From the NCBI RefSeq assembly GCF_900094555.1, contig NZ_FMAC01000011.1, positions 1 to 64,000 on the forward strand: a DNA stretch of 64,000 nucleotides. The letters are read 5' to 3'. This DNA is from Martinezella hainanensis (GTDB taxonomy: Bacteria; Pseudomonadota; Alphaproteobacteria; Rhizobiales; Rhizobiaceae). Below, in pieces: positions 59,730-64,000 of the stretch. The translations under genes were made by a program, and so were the position numbers. Below the pieces are notes generated by a model that saw nothing but the letters and a program-made list of their open reading frames with translations, was not told the origin of the DNA and made no database searches. Position 1 is the first letter of the stretch; every line of letters begins with the position of its first letter.

Positions 59730-59812
59730 CTTGCGGATTGCGAACAGCGCTTATGTCAATACAGCCGCTTTTCGATCTCCGGTAAGCATTTCTGCGCCAA
59801 GGCGAAAGGCAA

Positions 59813-61237
59813 CTATCCCCTGGACATATCCAGGGGTGGCATTACATCCGCATTCAACGGGCTGACATAGGGGCTGCGGGCTGTTTGCTCGGCCAAGGCG
59901 GCTTTTGCACTTTCCATCAATACTGGATCAGTGATTGCAGCGAGCCCCGTCGCGGCCATGGCCTTTGCGGCGTGCACCATCGCCTTGTGCGCTGCCGGCA
60001 TCTTGCCCTGAGCCACTACCTGCCACGTATGAAACGGCGTGCCGATCGCAACCGTCGGCGCGTGAACCTGAACGGTCGGGACGACCCAGCTGACGTCGCC
60101 AACATCCGTTGACCCGATCAGTGGCTTGCGGTTTGTGTTTTGTGGAGTGAGAAAGGTCGCGAGCGGCTCGTCAGTGACCGGCATTCCGATGGCCTTGTAT
60201 TCGGCCGCGATATCGGCATCAGACAAAGTGCCCTGAATTCTCCTCGCAAATGCGCGATCCCCATCATCGAATGACGGTACGCCCAGTTCGTCCATCGCAT
60301 TGTAAAGAGCCTGTTCGAGCGGCTTGTTGCCCAACGTGTTGGAGACCGCGCTGACGATCTTCATTTCCACGCTGGTTTCGGTCATCAGGGCCGCTCCCTG
60401 CGCAATCTTGTAGACGCGTTGCACCAGATCGAGCATGTCCTGCAATTCCATGGCGCGTATCGAGTATCGGACACGCGCATGGGCCTGAACCACATTGGGG
60501 GCGATGCCGCCGGTGTCCAGTATGGCTGAATGGACGCGGGCATCGGACGGCATATGTTCGCGCATATAGTTTACGCCAACACTCATCAGCTCGACGGCGT
60601 CCAATGCGCTGCGCCCCAGATGCGGGGTGGCTGCGGCATGTGAAGCCCGCCCCTTGAAGACGAAATCGGCGCGCGTATTGGCCAATGATAAAGGTGGCAC
60701 CACCTCCCAGAAGCTGTTGGGATGCCAGGAAATGGCGATATCGACATCGTCGAAAGCGCCGTCGCGTACCATGAAGGCCTTGGCGGCGCCGCCTTCTTCC
60801 GCCGGGCATCCATAGTAGCGAACACGCGCCGGAATACCCTTTTCTTTCAGGAAGTTCGCCAACCCGACAGCCGCCAGCATGGCGCCGGAGCCGAGCAGGT
60901 TATGGCCGCAACCATGACCGTGACCACCCGCCTCGACAGGCTTGTGTTCGGCAATACCCGCCTCCTGGCTGAGACCTGGCAGCGCATCGTATTCTCCGAG
61001 GAATGCAATGACAGGGCCGCTTTCGCCGAGCTCTCCAACGAGGGACGTTGGAATTCCGGCTAAGCCTTCCTTCACGCGAAAGCCTTGATGCAGGAGTTCG
61101 GCCTTGTGTTCTGCGGCGGAGCGCACCTCGGTATAGCAAACCTCGGGCATTCCCCAAACGCGATCACTCAATTCGATGAGTCGTTGTTTGGAATCATCGA
61201 TTTTCGACCAAAGCTCCTGGCGGTCATTCGCATTCAT
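59813..61237 (-). CDS. M20 family amidohydrolase, AbgB-like
   Basis: A 474-residue metallopeptidase-fold amidohydrolase. The metal site is seen in FLGEYDALPG, GGHGHGCGHNLLG and CPAEEGGAAKAF, with the dimerisation-domain segment FKGRASHAAATPHLGRSALD and a late His in GTPFHTWQVV. It is closest to p-aminobenzoyl-glutamate hydrolase subunit B (AbgB), whose relatives cleave N-acyl amino acids. It begins 474 codons upstream of a stop 84 bases from the Lrp gene's end, convergent with it; no partner AbgA gene is present. Confidence 0.85.
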   Translation of the reverse strand: MNANDRQELWSKIDDSKQRLIELSDRVWGMPEVCYTEVRSAAEHKAELLHQGFRVKEGLAGIPTSLVGELGESGPVIAFLGEYDALPGLSQEAGIAEHKPVEAGGHGHGCGHNLLGSGAMLAAVGLANFLKEKGIPARVRYYGCPAEEGGAAKAFMVRDGAFDDVDIAISWHPNSFWEVVPPLSLANTRADFVFKGRASHAAATPHLGRSALDAVELMSVGVNYMREHMPSDARVHSAILDTGGIAPNVVQAHARVRYSIRAMELQDMLDLVQRVYKIAQGAALMTETSVEMKIVSAVSNTLGNKPLEQALYNAMDELGVPSFDDGDRAFARRIQGTLSDADIAAEYKAIGMPVTDEPLATFLTPQNTNRKPLIGSTDVGDVSWVVPTVQVHAPTVAIGTPFHTWQVVAQGKMPAAHKAMVHAAKAMAATGLAAITDPVLMESAKAALAEQTARSPYVSPLNADVMPPLDMSRG

Positions 61238-61564
61238 TTGCAGCTCCGACTTTTGTTAAATCCTGCGGATTGTCCGCCATCAGGAAGGCGTAGTGTTTGC
61301 GTGGCATCTTATGCTCGCTAGGTTTTCGACATGCAATCGTTTTGAGCTGCAGGCTCCGGACAACGGCCGGAATGACTCTGTCATAAAGCTCCGTTTGGTT
61401 GCGTGACGGCCTGAGTTGCAAGATCGCCACCACATCTGTCTGCGGCGCAACAAGCTGGTTCAGCGCATTATTTCTGATGCCGCAACAACGTGCCGCGTGA
61501 TCGCAATTCGGTGGCGCTTTACAAAACGAACTAGTTCGTACATTATCATTGGCGAGGAGTGACG
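61238..61564. other. Intergenic region without a supported gene
   Basis: About 330 bases upstream of both the amidohydrolase (-) and the MHS transporter (+). Open frames cross it (for example 61224-61724 on the minus strand) but none has a ribosome site or a recognisable domain. It should hold two divergent promoters. Confidence 0.4.
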
Positions 61565-61585
61565 GATGCTGCATCGTGCAGCATC
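61565..61585. promoter_or_regulatory. Perfect 9+3+9 palindrome, candidate operator
   Basis: GATGCTGCA and TGCAGCATC are exact complements around a three-base TCG centre. The palindrome lies about 110 bases before the MHS transporter start in a divergent promoter region, a likely regulator site for the shikimate/quinate genes or the amidohydrolase. Confidence 0.5.
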
Positions 61586-61696
61586 GATGACTGTCAGGAT
61601 GATCTCGGATGTCCTTGTAGGCGGGTGCAGGCGGAGGCCGGATGCGCCTGGTTGCGATATGTCCTCGACATCCGAATGCTCTGGGGAGGAACGACC

Positions 61697-63037
61697 ATGA
61701 AAACACAAATCGAACACAAGACACCCAAGCGCGCGGCTCTTGCGAGCTGGTTGGGAAGCGCCGTCGAATACTACGATTTCTTCGTCTACGGTACGGCAGC
61801 AGCGCTCATTTTCCCGAAGATCTTCTTTTCGGCGGAAGATCCGCAAACGGCCGCTATCGCCTCATTCGCGACCTTTGGCGTTGCCTATATCATGCGGCCG
61901 CTTGGCGCAGTGGTTCTCGGCCACGTCGGCGACAAGTTCGGCCGCAAGAAGGTGCTGACCTTCACGCTGCTCCTTATGGGGTTTTCGACCTTCATCATCG
62001 GCTGCCTGCCGACCTACAATCAGGCTGGCATCCTGGCGCCCATTCTTCTGGTTCTGGCGCGTTTGCTGCAGGGCATTTCAGCGGCCGGCGAACAGGCTGG
62101 CGCCAGTTCGATGACACTTGAGCACGCACCTGAAAACCGGCGCGCCTTCTTCACCAGTTTCACGCTGAGCGGAACGCAGGCCGGGCTGATCCTTGCAACA
62201 TTGGTCTTCATCCCGCTTGGAAAGCTCGATGAAGCCGCATTGATGTCATGGGGCTGGCGTATCCCGTTTTTCCTGAGCTTCGTGGTTGTTATCGTCGGAT
62301 TCTGGGTACGCCGCACGCTTGCTGAAACCCCGGCCTTTCTGGAGGAAACAAAGAAGGGCGAAGTCGCAAAAGTGCCGCTCGTCTCGCTTCTCACCAATTA
62401 TTGGGCTGATGTGCTGCGCATCATCTTTGCGGCGCTGATTTCCGTCGTAAGCACGATTTTCAGCGTCTTCACGCTGTCCTATGCCGTCAACACCATGCAT
62501 ATCGATCGCTCGACGATGCTGACCGTTCTGGTGCTTGCCAATATCGTGGCGCTGGGCGCGATCCCCGCGTGGGCGATCCTTGCGGATCGCATCGGCCGCA
62601 AGCCTATCTTCATCTTCGGCGCCATCGGCTGCGCGGTGCTGATCTGGCCTTACATCTGGGCCATCAGCCAGAACAACCTCATGCTGGTCTTCGTCCTTGG
62701 CATTCTGCTTTCCGGCGTGGTTTACAGCGCTTCCAACGGCATCTGGCCGGCGCTCTATGCAGAAATGTTCGACACTCGCGTGCGTCTGTCCGGCATGGCC
62801 GTCGGAACTCAGATCGGCTTCGCGCTCGGCGGCTTCGCGCCGACCATCAGCGCGGCCGTGATGGGCACAGGACCGATGGGATGGGTGCCGGTTGCCGTCT
62901 TTACCTCGATTACAGCTTTGATCGCGGCTGTTTCCGCAGCAACGGCAACGGAGACCTACAAGACACCGATCGATCAGCTCGGCAGGGATGAACGACGTCT
63001 GGCGGCCTCCGTTCGCCATGCCGATCGGACGGTCTAG
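61697..63037 (+). CDS. MHS-family (shikimate/dicarboxylate-type) proton symporter
   Basis: From the ATG at 61697 (GGAGG seven bases upstream) the protein has 446 residues and about twelve membrane segments. Metabolite:H+ symporter motifs: ASWLGSAVEYYDFFVYGTAAAL, RPLGAVVLGHVGDKFGRKKVL (parts quoted), ARLLQGISAAGEQAGASSM, WRIPFFLSF and a central LADRIGRKPIFI. It resembles ShiA and related transporters of shikimate, quinate or protocatechuate-like acids. The 3-dehydroshikimate dehydratase gene follows 83 bases downstream, supporting a shikimate or quinate substrate. Confidence 0.85.
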   Translation: MKTQIEHKTPKRAALASWLGSAVEYYDFFVYGTAAALIFPKIFFSAEDPQTAAIASFATFGVAYIMRPLGAVVLGHVGDKFGRKKVLTFTLLLMGFSTFIIGCLPTYNQAGILAPILLVLARLLQGISAAGEQAGASSMTLEHAPENRRAFFTSFTLSGTQAGLILATLVFIPLGKLDEAALMSWGWRIPFFLSFVVVIVGFWVRRTLAETPAFLEETKKGEVAKVPLVSLLTNYWADVLRIIFAALISVVSTIFSVFTLSYAVNTMHIDRSTMLTVLVLANIVALGAIPAWAILADRIGRKPIFIFGAIGCAVLIWPYIWAISQNNLMLVFVLGILLSGVVYSASNGIWPALYAEMFDTRVRLSGMAVGTQIGFALGGFAPTISAAVMGTGPMGWVPVAVFTSITALIAAVSAATATETYKTPIDQLGRDERRLAASVRHADRTV

Positions 63038-63120
63038 CCGTCTGGTCCGATCTTGCCAGCGATGACGTCCAGCGATCGCGGATGAGTTTGTTGAAAATCG
63101 TCAAGTAGCGGGATGAAACA

Positions 63121-64000
63121 ATGAAAACCTCGATTGCGACCGTTTCGATCAGCGGTGACCTCAAGGAAAAGCTTCAGGCCATCGCCAAGGCCGGTTTCGA
63201 TGGCGTGGAGATCTTCGAGAACGATTTTCTCGCCTTCGATGAATCGCCACGCCAGGTCGGTCAGATGGTGAGAGATCATGGGCTGGAGATCACGCTCTTT
63301 CAGCCCTTCCGGGACTTTGAAGGCATGCCCGAACCCTTGCGCAGCCGAACCTTCGATCGTGCCGAACGCAAGTTCGACCTGATGCAGGAGATGGGAACCG
63401 ATCTTGTTCTTGTTTGTTCGAACGTCTCGTCCGTGGCATTGGGAGGGATCGACCGCGCCGCAGCCGACTTCTTCGAGCTCGGCGAGAGGGCGGCCAAGCG
63501 CGGTCTGCGTGTTGGCTATGAGGCGCTTGCCTGGGGCCGGCACATTCACGATCACCGAGATGCCTGGGAGATCGTCCGCCGGGCCGATCATCCGAATATT
63601 GGTCTCATCCTCGACAGCTTCCATACGCTTTCGCGCAAGATCGACGTCAATTCGATCCGTTCGATCCCGAAGGAAAAGATCTTCATCATCCAGCTTGCCG
63701 ATGCGCCGTTGATCGACATGGATCTCCTCTATTGGAGCCGCCATTTCCGTAATATGCCGGGGGAGGGCGACCTTCCGGTGCTCGAATTCATGAAAGCGGT
63801 CGCGGCAACGGGCTACGACGGCTATCTGTCGCTGGAGATTTTCAACGATCAGTTCCGCGGCGGTTCGCCGACCGCCATCGCCGTCGATGGCAGGCGTTCA
63901 CTTGTCTATCTCGGCGATCAGGTTCGCCGTGCGGGGAACAGCAGCCTCACCTTGCCGCCCATGCCGGCTCGCGCCGAAGTGGACGGCATTGCCTTTATCG
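63121..64000 (+). CDS. quiC: 3-Dehydroshikimate dehydratase, N-terminal part (runs off the right edge)
   Basis: At least 293 residues are visible without a stop. The TIM-barrel domain starts KTSIATVSISGDLKEKLQAI, then GFDGVEIFENDFLAFDESP, LVLVCSNVSS, RVGYEALAWGRHIHDHRDAW, LDSFHTLSRKID and YLSLEIFNDQFRGG; Glu, Asp, His and Glu at these places form the metal site of sugar-phosphate-isomerase-like dehydratases. In rhizobia this domain is usually fused to a 4-hydroxyphenylpyruvate-dioxygenase-like C-terminal domain, and the visible AEVDGIAFI may begin it. The enzyme makes protocatechuate from 3-dehydroshikimate. Confidence 0.82.
   Translation, partial: MKTSIATVSISGDLKEKLQAIAKAGFDGVEIFENDFLAFDESPRQVGQMVRDHGLEITLFQPFRDFEGMPEPLRSRTFDRAERKFDLMQEMGTDLVLVCSNVSSVALGGIDRAAADFFELGERAAKRGLRVGYEALAWGRHIHDHRDAWEIVRRADHPNIGLILDSFHTLSRKIDVNSIRSIPKEKIFIIQLADAPLIDMDLLYWSRHFRNMPGEGDLPVLEFMKAVAATGYDGYLSLEIFNDQFRGGSPTAIAVDGRRSLVYLGDQVRRAGNSSLTLPPMPARAEVDGIAFI

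Noticed and set aside
61224-61724. A 166-codon minus-strand frame upstream of the amidohydrolase
   Set aside because: No ribosome site, no recognisable domain, and it overlaps the amidohydrolase start and the MHS promoter region.
1-64000. CRISPR arrays, tRNA or rRNA genes, prophage or replication genes
   Set aside because: I looked for regular short repeats, tRNA-like cloverleaf ends and rep or phage structural proteins and saw none I could support.

Overview
The window looks like part of a secondary replicon (megaplasmid or second chromosome) of a Rhizobiaceae bacterium, most likely a Rhizobium or close relative. The reasons are the GC-rich coding bias, the density of ABC importers with LysR, SorC and Lrp regulators, a rhizobial-type palindromic intergenic repeat, an IS5-family end at the left edge, and the absence of any visible tRNA, rRNA or core replication gene. 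I see no CRISPR array, prophage or replication origin. The organism call is inference from gene content, not from a database match.

Left part (1-22.6 kb): the end of an insertion sequence; an exported dienelactone-hydrolase-like protein; an odd, partly AT-rich block of exported proteins (a ClpP-like serine protease, a TraB/GumN-like protein, a PL5 alginate-lyase-like protein without its usual His); a type VI secretion amidase (Tae4-like) coupled to a periplasmic partner; a SsuABC/TauABC-type importer; an ICMT/PEMT-like methyltransferase broken by an in-frame TGA; a BASS transporter; a Pls/PosA-type single-module peptide synthetase with its own Sfp-type phosphopantetheinyl transferase; a PepSY protein plus two-component system; an APH-like kinase; a metallo-beta-lactamase-fold protein; a Na/Pi cotransporter and a NUDIX hydrolase.

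Middle part (22.7-43.4 kb): a large nitrogen-compound catabolic island. Module A has a polar-amino-acid-type ABC importer, two polysaccharide-deacetylase (PuuE allantoinase-like) proteins, an MmgE/PrpD protein, an argininosuccinate-lyase-like protein and a GcvA-like LysR regulator. Module B is a tightly overlapping operon of biotin carrier protein, biotin carboxylase, a second carrier-like protein without the biotin lysine, PxpB, PxpC and PxpA, followed by an aspartate-type aminotransferase. Module C has a Nac-like LysR regulator facing an SDR dehydrogenase, a second amino-acid-type ABC importer and an RraA-like protein. The layout suggests uptake, ring opening, carboxylation-assisted hydrolysis and transamination of a cyclic amide or related nitrogen compound. 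The carboxylase-PxpABC operon is the strongest candidate here for a poorly described system.

Right part (43.4-64 kb): a sugar or polyol regulon (SorC regulator, FGGY kinase, split transketolase, RbsC/B/A-type importer, two SDRs, triosephosphate isomerase) with three copies of one candidate operator; an FMN riboswitch controlling ribB, whose terminator is embedded in the end of the convergent gene; a homocysteine S-methyltransferase with its own ABC importer and a divergent Lrp regulator (likely S-methylmethionine or related methyl-donor use); an AbgB-like M20 amidohydrolase; and an MHS-family transporter followed by a 3-dehydroshikimate dehydratase that runs off the right edge.
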